DNA from: Saturnia japonica
Lineage: Eukaryota > Arthropoda > Insecta > Lepidoptera > Saturniidae
Direction: 5' to 3'
NCBI GenBank assembly: GCA_033032175.1
Contig: CM065334.1
Coordinates: 8,057,705-8,121,704, forward strand
DNA: 64,000 nt
Made by a program: the position numbers and the translations under genes. Positions 12,501 to 27,500 of this stretch are shown one piece after another (within the stretch, counting starts at the first letter, position 1; each line of letters begins with the position of its first letter). Under the pieces are notes generated by a model, which saw only the letters and a list, made by a program, of their open reading frames with translations, did no database searches and had not been told where the DNA came from.

Positions 12501-15500
12501 TGAAACTTCTTAGGCGGTGATTCGATAATTGAACGAGAATTGACAGTGAAATTTCAAGGGCGCGTCAAGTGTGACATATTTCGATACTTACGATATTACG
12601 GTACGATAGAGAAGAAAAATATAACGTATAGAGAGAAGGCGAAAGAGAGCTATACATTGTATATTTTAAGTTTTACTTCTATCACTCTTTATACAGTGGC
12701 ACATCAAAGTGACGACACTATGCCTGACAGTGCTTACAGTACCGTCCAAAACCAACGGCTACAATTTCATATAAGATTGACATAGGTTCGAATCTGTACA
12801 AGGTGCCTAAGCTTTCAAGTGGGAAAATATCGTGATGAAACCATATCATGGTGGTAAGCTATTTTAGTAGTACTCACAGTTGCTCTCTCTATGGTACTCT
12901 TGTAGATTTCTTCCTTTTATCGCTTGTTGTTTCGACTTGGTTTTCCAAAACAGAACTGTCCTGGCTCGGAACACGACTCTCATATATACCAAAATAAAAC
13001 GAAAGTTGAAATTACTTAGCCTTACACTATACGACGTCGATTAATAAGAAGGGGAAGTGTTCTATTTTTAGACCATTATTATTTGATTACGTAATCAGAT
13101 CGATAAACTTTGAATGTGTGAGTAAATTTAAATGCAATGTCTTTTTGCACATACAAATAAATAGACAAGAGGCATTCCAACAGGCTCGCATGATGGCGAC
13201 GACTGTACTTCGAAACTCTCACCGACGGTCGCGGTTGTTTTTGGACTGTACCATACTTATTCTGTACTGTAGAAACATATTGCCAAGATTTGTATAAAAA
13301 ACTTAACATTAGTTTCCCTTTGTCTGTAGCCCCCTGCCAAAATTCTGGCTACGCCCATGTTATCATGTTATCATCTTTGGCCATACCGTCATTTAATATC
13401 AGGTGTGGTCAAACGATACACGTGTATAAAATTTTGACATTTTTCAATAGAAAAGAAAATCAACTTCATTGATTTTAAGAAGTTCCGTGGTGTATCTTCA
13501 AGTAGAAAGTTCAATGTCAATGAAATTTATATGGTACCACCCTTGGCGTATCCCCTTTCCAACGAAAGGATCAACTAAATCGGTTCATAAACAAAGAAGT
13601 TATGAATGAGTACATTTTATTATTTTTTGAAGTCGAAAAATCCTCCTTTAAATTAAATATTCAGAGCATATTATCTTAGTTAGAAAATTAGTAAAAGCGT
13701 GTAGTATGCAAGGTCTAGGCTAGCTTACAGACTAGCCCAACCGGTTCACTTAGACACATCGAGAAAACTCGTTTATGTGTACATATAGCAGAATCTAGAA
13801 TATTTATTACAGTCGGTGGAAATGTTACTAGAGATATTGGTTTCGATGTAGCCACGATTATACGATTTCTATTATAGTCGTACAAATTCATGCGCGACCG
13901 TCCTATGTTTCCGACAGATGTTGACGGGGGCAGGTGATGTAGTGGAGAAGGGAAACGCGTGAAATTGCGTGACGTAAGCGTGCACTCACAGTACACTAAA
14001 GTATGCAGTATCACGTCTTCATAAAAATGACCGAAACGAAATCTATATAAACTTCAGTACACAACAGTCGCGAGTACGCATTTTATCTAATGACAAAATA
14101 TTATATTAATTCCATCTTAGAATTTAAAATTGTTTTTGCAACGAAGTTCCTTATCGCACTTCCCGTCTCGAATATTTTCTATAGTGTAGACGGTTATCCA
14201 TAGCACGTATTCTATTGGCTGTGCACATTCATAGCTGCGCGCTTATTGGTTCAAGGCTAAGAACTTCGTTCCAACAGTGTTCCACGACACTCACGCTTTT
14301 TTTTAATATAATCGAATAGCAAAAAAAAAAATGAAATAAAAATTATAAAATGTAACAGATTTTGTAATTCCTAGCCTAAACAAATCTAGGTGGGACAGTG
14401 ATACCACTAAAGTGCGGCTGGCGCCTACGGACCGCAAGCCATTCGATACACGTCTACTATCGCTTACGTAACGGACTTCATCACGCTATAATATAATAAT
14501 CACGTGGCTGGCAGAGATATATAACTCTGTCTGTCTGTTACGTTTTTAACGAATATATATAAGCCAGCCGCATTCTGACGGAGGGCAAATCTGTTCTAAA
14601 CATTGGCACTAATAAATACAAGAAGCGACAATGTATGTAAAAAAAATGTTTTTTAATTCATTGTCCACGGGTGTAATAATACTATCTTTTTCTTTTCTTA
14701 CCTCCCTTTGACGCTGGAGGCCCGCGAGTGCCTCACAGAGGAGTCCCGGCTTTCCCTCTGCGCCTCGCGGAGCAGCCGGATGTACTCGTTCTCGACAGCC
14801 GCTAGTCCACCGCCGGAATTCAACTCCACCCATGATTCTGTGAAAAGTATACGCTGTTTAGATCTGAGAAAAAAAAAATTTGAGGCGTCTTGGGTCGCCC
14901 CGCAGATGTGAAACATCTAAATTCAAATCCAAGACACGCTGATACACTATCACTTACGTGAAGTAATGATCATGTATTTGTGGCACAGAATAATAACAAA
15001 AAGCCAGCTCCATATAATAATGAGCGACAACGGCCCACGCACATTTAAACGCGTTTTTACGATTACCTTACGGCATGTCATGTGAACGCCAGTCTCCGAG
15101 TGTTCGCTCTTTAGCAATAGGTATACTTAATTATTATAAACTAGCGGTGTGCCCGCGGCTCCACACGCGTTTGTTAATGCGCAATAATTATTTAAATCCC
15201 TTTATTTTTACTCATATTGTTGACAATGCATATGCCGTATCAATTGAGGAGTGGTGTGTATTTCCCGTGCACAATTTTCATCAAAATCGGTTGAAAATTA
15301 TTATTCTAACGTACAATTTCTAATGCATTATTAATTATTATAGCCTCTCAATTATATTAGGTAATACGTATGTTTCCCGTATACAAAATTTGATCAGAAT
15401 CGGTTGAGAATTGATGAAAATTAAACTTTTTAAATTACTTTTTTTTAAATTCTAGAAGTAATATAGACAATTCTTATAGCCCATTAATTATGTAAATAGT

Positions 15501-18500
15501 TTGACTTCCCGTGTATAAAATTTCATCAAAATCGGTTAAGAATTAATGAATTTTTAATTTTTTGAAAATTTCTTTTTTTTTACGGTTCCCAAAAGTGCTA
15601 TTGAAAATTCTTATTATTTCTCATTCATGGAATAACTTATACTTCCCGTGTACATAATAGAATTAACGAAAATGTATTTTTTTTTTTTACATTACCAAAA
15701 GTAATATTGAAATTTCTTATACCCTATGAACTGACCGATGATATAAGCATTCCGTGTACAAAATTTCATAAGAATCGGTCAAGCCGTTTTTGATTTAAAT
15801 CCGGACATACAAACAGACAGACTGACGGACAAAAAAATTTTAATGGTATATTCGTGATCAGTATCGTTCATATAATATGCGTATCGGGAAATTTTTAAAA
15901 AATATTAAAAGTTCAGACTGGACTACAGATTTATTAATATAGAAAGCTATATTTATATAATACCAAATAAAAAACAAAAAAAATCATAGATGGGTTTATC
16001 ACTATGTGTATTATGGTCGCTATCCCTACAACTCCGCTATATTACTGCATATGCACCGGCTGATTTCGGAACACGACAAACCAAAAGAAAATCAAGATGT
16101 GATTATTACTTTTCGTATGGTATTGACATTATACGCCAATATGAATCCAACACATTAACCGTCCCAATAAAACTTCAAAACTAATTAAAATCATACCTTA
16201 TTGTACCGGCCTACGGGAAGGTTTTTTGAAAAACGTGAATTCCCTTTTATTCCTTTCTTATATATATATATATATATATATAAATATGAATGGGTTCTTC
16301 ATACAAACTTTCACCATAGTTTTATTTTCACCACATGTGGAATAACACAATGAAATAATTCACTTGTAGAAAAACTGTATAATCCAGACAATTTACAATA
16401 GGTATATCACTTAGAATATATAAACTCCCGCGAGCCGCGACTGACGGAGCACGTCATATTTCTATCATAAAATAAAACAGTCATTATGCCGTACTGTGTA
16501 GTTAAACAGTTTAAAAACACTTTAGCCAATCTTAAAAAGAATACTGGACTATCATTTAATAGGTAATTATTTGAAATACAATACGTTTCTTATTAAGTAT
16601 AACAACACCAATTAATCAACAAACCAGATTAACAATAAACAAACTGGTTGGTATGGCAGCCGATGTAATTTCACCATTATCGCGCATGCGCATTTGGTTT
16701 AGTTTTATTTTCGCTACAAAAAGTACCTTATGTCCTTTCCTAAGGTACAATCTATCTCTATACCAACATTCATCCAAATTGGTTCAGCGGTTTAGTCGTG
16801 AAAACGTAACAGACAGACAGACTTACTTTCGCATTTATAATATTATAGTTATGTTTGTGAACCCAGGTTCCGAGTTGACAATAAATAAACGATCTTATAA
16901 ATTAATGTTTATTTGGTGGCCTAAATCCCAAAAAAACATAAATGTGTAAAAGGGGCCAAGAGCGGTAGGAACGACGTTTGTCGTTTTCACCGATAAAAGA
17001 GATGCCAAGTTCCATCGCATTTGCGTTAAATTAATTAATTTACGTTTCTCAATTATTCCACAAAGCAATTTTTTACTTTCTTTTATATGGAATTTCTAAA
17101 TTGGCATAAATTGTCCAGCGATACAATCGGGCATAAGTAACTAAATTTAAGTTCGGCCGGAACACTGCCTTTCTTTTACTAGTCTGTGGTGTTAGTGTTT
17201 CTTTACACGCGGAAATAAAATATTAATTTCAACAATATTATCATATTGCAGATTAATATTCAAATATATTAACCGTGGTCGTAAAATATATGTGATTTGT
17301 TCTTTAAAAAAAGTATCAATCATGTTTTTCTGTACTGTTAGGAAAATTAATCTTTATATTTCTACTAAACGGTTTCACCCGTGTTAATTTTATACGACAA
17401 TCATCGCCAACGCACCCGTGTAGGCAATTATGTCTACTTTGTGTAAAACTATATTGACATTTTTATAAGGAATAAATTAAAATTTCAATTTATAATATAG
17501 CCTATATTACTCGCTGATACTGTAGCTTTATATTGGTGAAAGAATTTGTAAAATCGGTCCAGTAGTTTTTGAGTTTATCCATTACACACAAAAAATCAAT
17601 ACTTTATAATATTGGTATAGATAAATAAAAATGAATGTTTCTTACTTTGTTCGTCTTCTAAGCGTTTCTTTTTTGTTCTTTATAAATCTAGCGTTTGTGC
17701 ACAATTTTGTCAGATGTCAAGTGACGTGAAAGTGGGAAAACTGGCGCTCAAGGCTGCTGCCGGAACATGCCTATGGGTGTTTGGCGACAAATTTGTAAAT
17801 TGAGGGTGTTACCTAACCAGGTCGGCATTAAAAATACTCCTACCACCATGCTATGGTTTCATTACTATGTTTTCCTTCACCGGGCGTTCAGGCTCATTGC
17901 AGGGATTCGTCGAACGCATGTCGATCGATGCTGTGTCTGTACACACTACCACTGAGTCATTTTTGCTTCCTTTGGGGTTTGAAACTTTAAAACATTTGAC
18001 AATTAATACAGAAATAATTTTACGAATCAAACTGGTAGTTTCCAGTGATTAGCGTGTTTAAACAAAAGAACAAACTTTTACGCTTTATTATATTGTTTAT
18101 TTGAACAAAATAAAATTATTAATAAAAAAAAAAACTTTTTAAAAGAAAGAGCAGATTAGATTCAATATTTCATTTATACTAAAATCAATAATTACACGAA
18201 AAAATAATGATACAATTTTAGCTTTAAACGCTTGGTAACATACAATAAATTTATTTAGTTTAAATTCCCCTTTCTCCCTTTTTGTTAGGGCTACAAACCT
18301 TTAAAATTATCGAATAAAAACATGTTTTAAAAAGTCCTTTTTTATCAGTACTGTTTTCCTATTCCTCTCAGCAAACCCTTTTATTTGAAATTCATATCAA
18401 GGGGATGCTTAAAAAATAACTCGCCCGCCATCTTTGCGAGTCCACGCCATATTGTATTTAAATTGACGTCACTTAGCGCACGGCTATCCAGGCATTGTCA

Positions 18501-21500
18501 TCCAAACTGAACATGTATGCAAAATTTCAACACAAACGATTGAAGATAACTTAAATAATTAAAGTTAAATAAAAGCTTGTACCTAATGATACTATTTAAC
18601 AAGCTAAATTATTAAAAAGGAAACGAAACACGACTTGACAATTTTTTATTTATTTTTGCTATTTCTTTGATTCCCAAACGTCGTACTTGAATATTATATA
18701 GTCTATTTCACTCCCACAATTAAAACTAATCTAACGACACCTCGTATGCTGAAATCCATCGAGCCGTTTAGGTTACAGAGCGTGACAAAGAAATACACAT
18801 ACACACAAAATATAACCCTCCATTTTCGCAGTCGGGAAAAAACAATGGAGATTCTAGATGAGTCATTCAGAGTTATCGTTTCGACCTTACAAAGCAATAA
18901 ACAAAAGATTACAAAACAATACGTTTGTGTAGACACAATGTCATCCCTAACGACCTGGAACGGAGTCACTGACACGCCCTCGCATCATGATACAAATGAT
19001 ATATGATTATTATCATGAGATTTGACTATAGGGGCATTCCACGTGAAGCTAACCGGTATTTTTTTTTAAATCCCAGGATAACATATATGTGAATAAGGCA
19101 ATTTTTATCAGGACCAGCTTCAATGATGTTGAGGAATATCTGGTGTAACCCTGATATATCTTCGAAATCGAAGGTCCGAACGCTAACGAAATTAAAATGG
19201 GAAGAATCTTCTTGACGACCCCATACAAATATAAAAGAAAAATATATAAATTAATATTTTTTGATGATTTATTTATTTGGTAACAATATACATATACATA
19301 TGAAAATATATAGTTTTAGAATTCGTTTTTAACATACAAAAATCTAAAATTAAAAATTGTACAAAAAATTATAAAACTCAAGTGATGTTATAAGATGGTT
19401 TATATAAATATTTGACATTAAAATCTCTCGCGACCGCAGAACTTTGCTACGCGACACCTTTTTGGGGTCGCGACCCATAGTTTAAGAAACCCTGATCTAC
19501 ACTAATACTAATCTATAATAATATAATAAAGAGGAATTTTTTTTTGTTTGTTTGTTTAAACACGCTAATCTCTGGATTACCAGTCGGATTCGAAAAATTA
19601 TTTTTGTATACAATAGCCAGACTTACGAGGAATAGTATAGGCTATTAATAAACATTAGGCTATAATTCTTAGCTAGCCTTAGATATTGATTTTTGTTAAG
19701 TCGGAGGTGGAAGTGTTCCCTGAATGCTTTATCCGCGTGCGCTGCCGTAATGGTTAAAGAGACGTAAATACAATGCTCTACAAAAAATTTGGTCCTTAGT
19801 ATATCTAAAAAAAAATCCACGATGCCTGTCTCTTATAGATAAGCCACAATTAGCTATTTTATGAGAAACAATTGTTAAAAATTGATTTATGAACATTATT
19901 TTTAGACATAAGGTTACCCTTACGAACAAAAGCTACTTCATAAATCATCATAAAGAAAATTTTATGAAATTATATTTTGTTCTTTAAAGAATGTTATTTG
20001 GACAAATGGTTTAGGAGATAATAAATAATTTAAAAAAAATTAGTATTTGTGGGATGAACGATTATGATAGGCCACACGGGTGCGTTGGCGTTGTGGTTTT
20101 GTCGTATAAAATTAACACAAGTGAAACCGTGAGGCACAGTTAGTCGGTTCATAAATAAAAGAAGAAATGGCTGAACTTCCACAAAAAAAAAATTCGACTT
20201 GAGAACATCCTCCTTTTTTTGAAGTCGATTAAACAGGGGCAAGTTCGTCACCGATAAGAGCTGAGATCTAACGTGTGCCAAGTTCCATAGCAGTTCCTCT
20301 ATAGCTTTAGTAATGTAAGTTCTTCAATTCATTCACAAACCAATTTGTTACTTTCTATGATATCGGATGAACTAACTTGGCAAGTTTTAATTACAAGTAC
20401 CTGGCTTAAAGTCCATTAAAGTCGGTCTTACTATGAATACAACTAAAACAAAGATCATCAAACACCCACAATAAGCATTTTTGTCTTTAAACTAGTCGGG
20501 AGCGGGGGAGCAAGATTCGCGCGGGCATTATGTAATCCACGTGAGCGAAGCCACGGGTACAGCTAGTCAGTAGAAATAAAATTAAATGACGATGTTATTG
20601 AGTTCGTCGAAGAATAACTATGTATATTTGGGTCAAATTATTTCACCACTAGAACAGACAAATAAAGAAATTTATAGAAGAATAAATAAGTCTTGGAAAA
20701 AATTCTGGTCACTTAAAGAAGTTATGAAAGCTGAAGAAATACGAACAAAAAATAAATTTAAAGTCTATATAATACGTGTATTTTACCTATAATGACTTGT
20801 GGATGATAAAAAAGAAAAAAAAAATTATAAAAAAATTAAAAGTTTGCCAAAATAATATGAAGATATAAATATAACATACAATTAAAAGATAAGATAAGAA
20901 TAACTACCATCAAAAAGATATCAGAAACAATAAAAATATCACAAATAATAAAACAACAAAAATGGCGTTGAACAGTATATTAAATATGCTTCGACAAAGT
21001 TTAGTAAAATGGAGAAAAGACACTGTAGAGTGGTATCCAAGAGATGGGAAGAGGAAAAACAGAAGACCGCAAATTCGATGGGCAGTCGATTTAAAAAAGA
21101 TAGCAGGAGGAACATGAATGAGGGCTGCTAAACAAAGGAACCTGTGGAAATCGCTGGAATAGGCCTTTGTCGTAGGACAAGCTGAAGCGGTTGTCGATAA
21201 AATTAATTATAAATTAAGAATACTTATTAGTGAAAGTTTCTATCCGTCCGATCATGACATATAGTTGCCCCGCGTTCGCACATATGTCAAAATCTAATTT
21301 CAAACAGTTGCAAACTATTCAGAATAGATTTCCCTACCGTCTTACCGGTGCCCCTCCATACATACGAATGGAAGATCTCCATAGAGATATGAATCTTCCG
21401 ACGATTCACTCTTACGTCAAATTCCTGTCGCGATCTTACTTGGATACCGCGTCGAATCACGTCAACTTCGCTCCCGCACACCCGCCACGTCCACCCTCTC

Positions 21501-24500
21501 TAGCGGCAACCCAAGCCTAGGTCCGTTCCTCGGTGTGAAGCCCTTGAGTCAGGCAGCCGCCAGCGCGATACCACATATAAACATTATACACATATATACA
21601 TACACGTGCACACCTCACAGGTACATAGGTTCTGTAAGGAACCTTTTTTTTCTTTTTTTTACGCTACTCAGTGTAGACCATATTTCAGACTACTAAATAC
21701 ATACTATACACATGTTCCTTCCTCCCAGGAGGCAGAGAACATGTATATGTTAGTTTAGCTCGAATTTTACGGATAGGGAATCAGTCGCATCGCGACTTAG
21801 TTGCAATCGCGGCAACAGCCCGAGCCGGGGTCCGGCCACTTGTTTAACACATTTTTTTATATTGTAACACTGTTACTAATACTTTATGTCATTAGTGTCA
21901 ATTGTAAAAACTTTCTCTTGCACATTAAAACGTTTGTCACGACGGCCGCTCTTTTAATAAATAAAAAATATAAATTAGCACCCGAAGATTACCTACACAC
22001 GAGCCAGCCCTAAAATAAAACAGGGAGCTGCGTCCAACATATGGCCCTTCGAGTTTAACAAAGACAAGGTACATAATTCGTGGTACTATTATAACTTATA
22101 ACCCTTTGCAAGGAAGGATACAGCCGGTGCGACGCGTGGTGTTTCTGCAGCTGGCATCTCATTCCAACGCGCTATAATACCGCGCGTGCGAGGGAGATAA
22201 AACATCAACGCCATTTTGAAGACAATTACTGCGTGATTTTTGAGTTTTCATACTTTGAAAAACGGCGTCGTCATAAATCGAATTTTGTGTGGAAGTATTA
22301 GTATTTGTGCTAATTACAACAAAAATGACAGCGCGAGAGATAGATACTCGCAAATTAACCAATATAAGAGGAGGATACAAAAGTACAATAACACGTGCGT
22401 ATAATTATGTTGGCTCGGAACATTTTCAACTAGCTGACATCAGTGTCTTAAAAGTGAGAGACGAGGCACTCAAGGCTGCTTATGAGGGTTTTGTTGAGGC
22501 GTGTATGGAGACAACCGACCAACAAGATGACGTTGCCGAAGTCGAAGAAAAATATTTTTTTACCTTGGCTGCCATACACCGGAAGCTTACAGAACTGCAA
22601 ACAAAAAAAGTTGTCAGCTCACAGAATTACGAAGCAACCAAGCTACCCGCCGTAAATATACCTACGTTTTGTGGTGATTATAGTGAGTTCCGCCCGTTTT
22701 TTGATTTATTTGAAGCAGCAATAGATAAAAATCCTACATTATCACCTGCTCAGAAGCTATACTACTTGCGCACATTCCTGTCGGGGGAGGCGTTGGATCT
22801 AATAAAACGTCTGCCACCTACAAATGAAAACTACACCGAAGCCATGATGATGCTAAAAGACAGGTATGATAATAAACAAAAACTAATCAATTATCACATC
22901 AATGAAATGCTAGATTGCAAACAAATACAAAAGGGCACACCGGCAAACCTCAGAAGCTTCATTTCCTTTATCAAACAACATGTGAGTTCACTCAAAAACC
23001 TAAATGAACCCACAGAGTCATGGGGAAACATTTTAACATGTATAGTGGTTAAAAAGCTTGATGTGTATACAAACCGTGCTTACCAGTTTGAAAAGCAAAC
23101 ACAAAAATATAAAACACTACAAGATTTATTGAAGTTTTTGGAATATAGAGCTGTAGCTTTAGAAGAAACAAACCTAGAAGGAACAAAAGGTACCTCAGCT
23201 CCTCGCACCACACTAGCAGTCACACCTACAGTGTCAATAGATACATGTAAGTTCTGTAAATTAACATTGCATAAATTATTCAAATGTGATAAATTTCAAA
23301 GCAGCCCTGTAAAGGTGCGTGCAAATTTTGTTACTGAAAATAAATTGTGTAAGATTTGTCTTAATTTTCACAAAACCAAATGTAATTATAAATTTAAATG
23401 CACATTCTGTCAAAAACCGCACAACTCTTTGCTTCATGAAGACAATACACCTCCAGACAAGGAGACCAATCCAGTCACTTTGCTTTCTAATTCAAACCAA
23501 CTTTATTATCATTTATTACCCACTGTCAAAGTACATGTAATTGGTAAAAATGGTGAAAAATTATGTATCCGTGCCATCTTAGACAGCGGCAGCCAAGCTT
23601 CATGTATTACTAAAAATCTAATGCAGCTTGTGCAAGGCCATGCTTCAAATGATCTTTCGAGTCTCAATGGTATTGGTAACACACAGTGTAAAATAGGAAA
23701 ATCTATTACAATTGATATATTTTCATTAAAAACAAATACTCAGTTTACAATTAGCTGTGCTGTAGTAGATAAAATAACTCAAAAACTTCCACATTTTGAA
23801 ATTAATTCCAAGATGTTAAACTTACCTAGTGGTATTGAGCTTGCAGATGATGAGTTTTATATTCCAAAGGAGGTACAATTATTATTAGATGCGCAAATCT
23901 TTTTCCAAGCTATACAGCCTGGGAAGATAGAACTATCTGAGCATGGGCCCTATCTTCAAAATACTGAGTTTGGCTACATGATTGCAGGTCGCCTACCGTC
24001 CTCTGCCATACCTAGGTATTGTAATTCTAAAACATTTTTAACAAATTTTCACATAAACAAAAATATTTCTTTAGAACAATTCTGGCAATGTGAATCCGTG
24101 CCTGAAGTTTATACTGAGAAGTTAACAGAATTTGAATTATGTGAGGAAATATATAAAAATACAGTTTCTTTGAAAAATAAAAAATTCGAAGTTGCCTTAC
24201 CTTTAAAGGTACCTATCTCTAACATAAACTTATCAGGCTCATATTATACAGCTTTACAAAGGTTTTATAATTTAGAGAAAAAATTTAAGGGGCAGCCTGA
24301 ATTATTTTCAAAGTATAATAATTTTATAAATGAATATATTGAGCTTGATCATGCTGAATACTTAGATCTCTCTAAATATAATTTGAATCATAGTCCAACT
24401 TATTTCTTGCCTCATCATGCAGTCTATAATAACACTAGTTTAACAACTCACTTAAGAGTAGTTTTTGATGGGGGAATGAAAGTAGGTGGCACTTCCTTAA

Positions 24501-27500
24501 ATGATTTTTTACTTAATGGTCCTGTGGTACAAAGTGACTTGTTTGATATTTTAATTTCATTCCGTCTACATGACTATATTTTTGTTTGTGATGTAAAAAA
24601 GATGTACAGGGCTATAAATATTGTGCCAGAACATAGAACATTACAGCATATTCTATGGAGGCAGGCTGAGGTTGTAAACAATACTTTTCATAATTACACT
24701 ACAGTCAAACCTTCACACACTAACCCAGTACACTGCATACAACTTAAAACTGTTACATATGGACTTAAGAGCTCTGCTTATTTAGCTACTCGATGCCTAG
24801 ATGAACTTGTAAACCGTTATCAAAGCCAATATCCTTTAGCAGCTAGCATTTTGAAGGAATGTGTATATGTCGATGACATCCTAGTGTCGAACAAGGATGC
24901 TAAAATGCTGGTAGAAGCAAAGAGGCAATTAGTGGAGTTGTTGGAACTAGGTAGCTTTCATCTTCATAAATGGTACTCAAATGTGCCTGAAATATTAAAG
25001 AACATTCCAGATAAAGACCTAGGTATGAGTAATAGTCATCAGTTAGGTAATGAATGTTTTAATACTAAAACTTTAGGTTTAAATTATAATATCACTAGTG
25101 ATTCTCTTCAAATTCAAAATATTCAAATTGAGTTACCTTCTAAATTCACAAAAAGGGAAATTTTAAGCAAAATTAGTCAATTTTATGACCCTCTTGGTTT
25201 AGCTGGGCCAATATTAGTCACTGCAAAATGTTTAATGCAAAAAATTTGTATATCTAAGTTAAAGTGGGATGATGAGCTTCCAAAAGAGCTCACTGAACTA
25301 TGTGTTGAGTTTTTTAATAATTTAAAAAATATGCCTAACATTTCTGTAAAAAGGGGCATTAGTATTACCAAGGCAAAACATCTTCAATTAATAGGATTTG
25401 CCGATGCCTCTAATTATGCTTATGGTTGCTGCATTTATCTACGCATTGTGGATGAGGACGGTTGTGTGACTCTGCAGTTATTATGTTCAAAATCACGTAT
25501 AAAGCCAATAAATAAAGAACTTACCATTCCTCGTCTTGAGCTCAATAGCGCAGTGTTATTAACTAAACTTGTAAACAAAGTGTATTCTAATTTACAAAAA
25601 AAGATAAATTTAACCGTTTACTTATATTCTGATTCCCAAGTGGTTTTGGCATGGCTTGTAACTGAACCTATAAAGCTCCAAGCTTATGTAGCCAATAGAG
25701 TCAAATTTATTCAGGAAAACAGTAGTATTTTTACTTGGCACTATGTTAGTAGCTCTGAAAATCCAGCAGATCTCATTTCAAGAGGTATAAATCCAATGTT
25801 GTTAAATGAGTGTCATTGGTGGTTCAATGGACCTGATTTCTTACATAATGCAGATTACAGTAACCAAGGCAAAAGCCACACTGTTCTTGATAACATACCT
25901 GAACTAAAAGATGTTTCAAGGTCATGCTTATCTTCTCAAAATATTGAAATTGATATATTTTCTAAATATTCAAATATTAATAAAATGAAATGTGTGCTAG
26001 CCTACATATACCGGTTTATAAAGAATTGTAAGTGTAAAGATAAAACTATGCGCATAAAAAATAGTTTTTTACTTCCAGAAGAGTTGAATGAGGCTCTGTT
26101 TATTATTGTAAGGCATGATCAACAAAAGCATTTTCATGAAGAAATTGCATGTTTAAAAAATAAAAAACCTTTAAAAAGTAATTTAAAATCATTATTTCCA
26201 TTTTTAGATAAAAAAGGCTTAATGAGAGTGGGTGGCCGTTTGCAGGAATCGAACCTGCCTTATGCACAAAAGTTCCCTATAATCTTGCCTAAAAATTCTA
26301 ATATAACATCTTTATTAATTATGAATGAACACTTAAAGTTGCATCATGCTGGACAAAGGTTAGTTCTCAGCAGCCTCAACCAACTGTTCTGGCTTATTAA
26401 TACATATAGAGAAATAAAAAAAGTGATTCATAAGTGTATGCGCTGTTTCAAATTGAAGGCTCGTTGTGCGGAGCAGTTGATGGGAAGTCTACCAAAGGAG
26501 CGAGTAACTCCGGCAAGGCTTTTTCAAAGAGTGGGCATCGACTTTGGCGGTCCATTTCAAGTTAAGCAAACGAGGGTTAGACGTGCTGTCATAACGAAGG
26601 CCTATATAGCTCTTTTTGTGGACTTTTCAACAAAGGCTTGCCACATAGAGCTTGTTTCAAATCTTTCCACTGAAGCTTTCTTAGGAGCTTTCAAAAGATT
26701 TATTTCTAGGCGAAATATTCCAAGCGAGGTATTTTGTGATAATGGATCTAATTTTAAAGGTGCTAATAATAAGTTAAAAGAATTGTATCATTTACAGTCT
26801 CTCAATAGCCACCAGAACACAGTTCAAAAATTTTCTAGTAATTTAGGAATAAAATTTAAATTCATTCCAGCGCATAGTCCAGTTTTTGGAGGTCTCTGGG
26901 AGGCTGGCATCAAAAGTGCCAAATATCACATTAAGAGAGTAGTAGGTGACACAGTGCTTACCTTTGAAGAGCTTTATACAATTTTGGTGGAGATTGAGGG
27001 TATTTTAAACTCTCGCCCATTGACACCTATGTCTTCAGATCCAACGGATATGTCATATTTAACACCAGGACACTTTCTTACCGGTGCTCCATTAAATTGT
27101 TACCCGGAACCAAATTTAACTGAGATTCCCAGTAACCGAATAAAGTTTTGGAATTTATGTACTAAAATGCAACAATGCTTTTGGAAATCTTGGCATAAGC
27201 AATATTTGGTACAATTGCAAAATAGGCCAAAGTGGCAGCATTTGGTGCCTAACATTAAAGTCGGTTCACTTGTAATTATGATTGAGGATAATTCACCTCC
27301 ATTGCAGTGGCCTATGGCTAGAGTAATCTCAGTAAAGACTGGGTCTGATGGTAAGGCTCGGGTATTTGAATTAAAAACAAGCAAGGGAACATACTTGCGT
27401 TCTATACATAAAATATGTTTGTTGCCAATTGAGACAGATAGTTAAATATATTGTGTGATCATTAGCTTAATAAGGTTTAATATTACTTTATGCTAAGACT

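Noticed and set aside
13715..14014. 99-codon minus-strand frame between BNIP3 exons 2 and 3
   Set aside because: No recognisable domain, no splice sites in phase with the neighbours, and the exon 2-3 join is already complete without it.
22289..22324. Upstream ATG of the BEL/Pao frame
   Set aside because: Twelve extra codons with a hydrophobic, AT-rich character. The ATG at 22325 has the better context and begins the family-like sequence.
26240..26260. B box-like GGAATCGAACCTGCC
   Set aside because: It lies in the conserved pol coding frame and encodes protein there; chance match.
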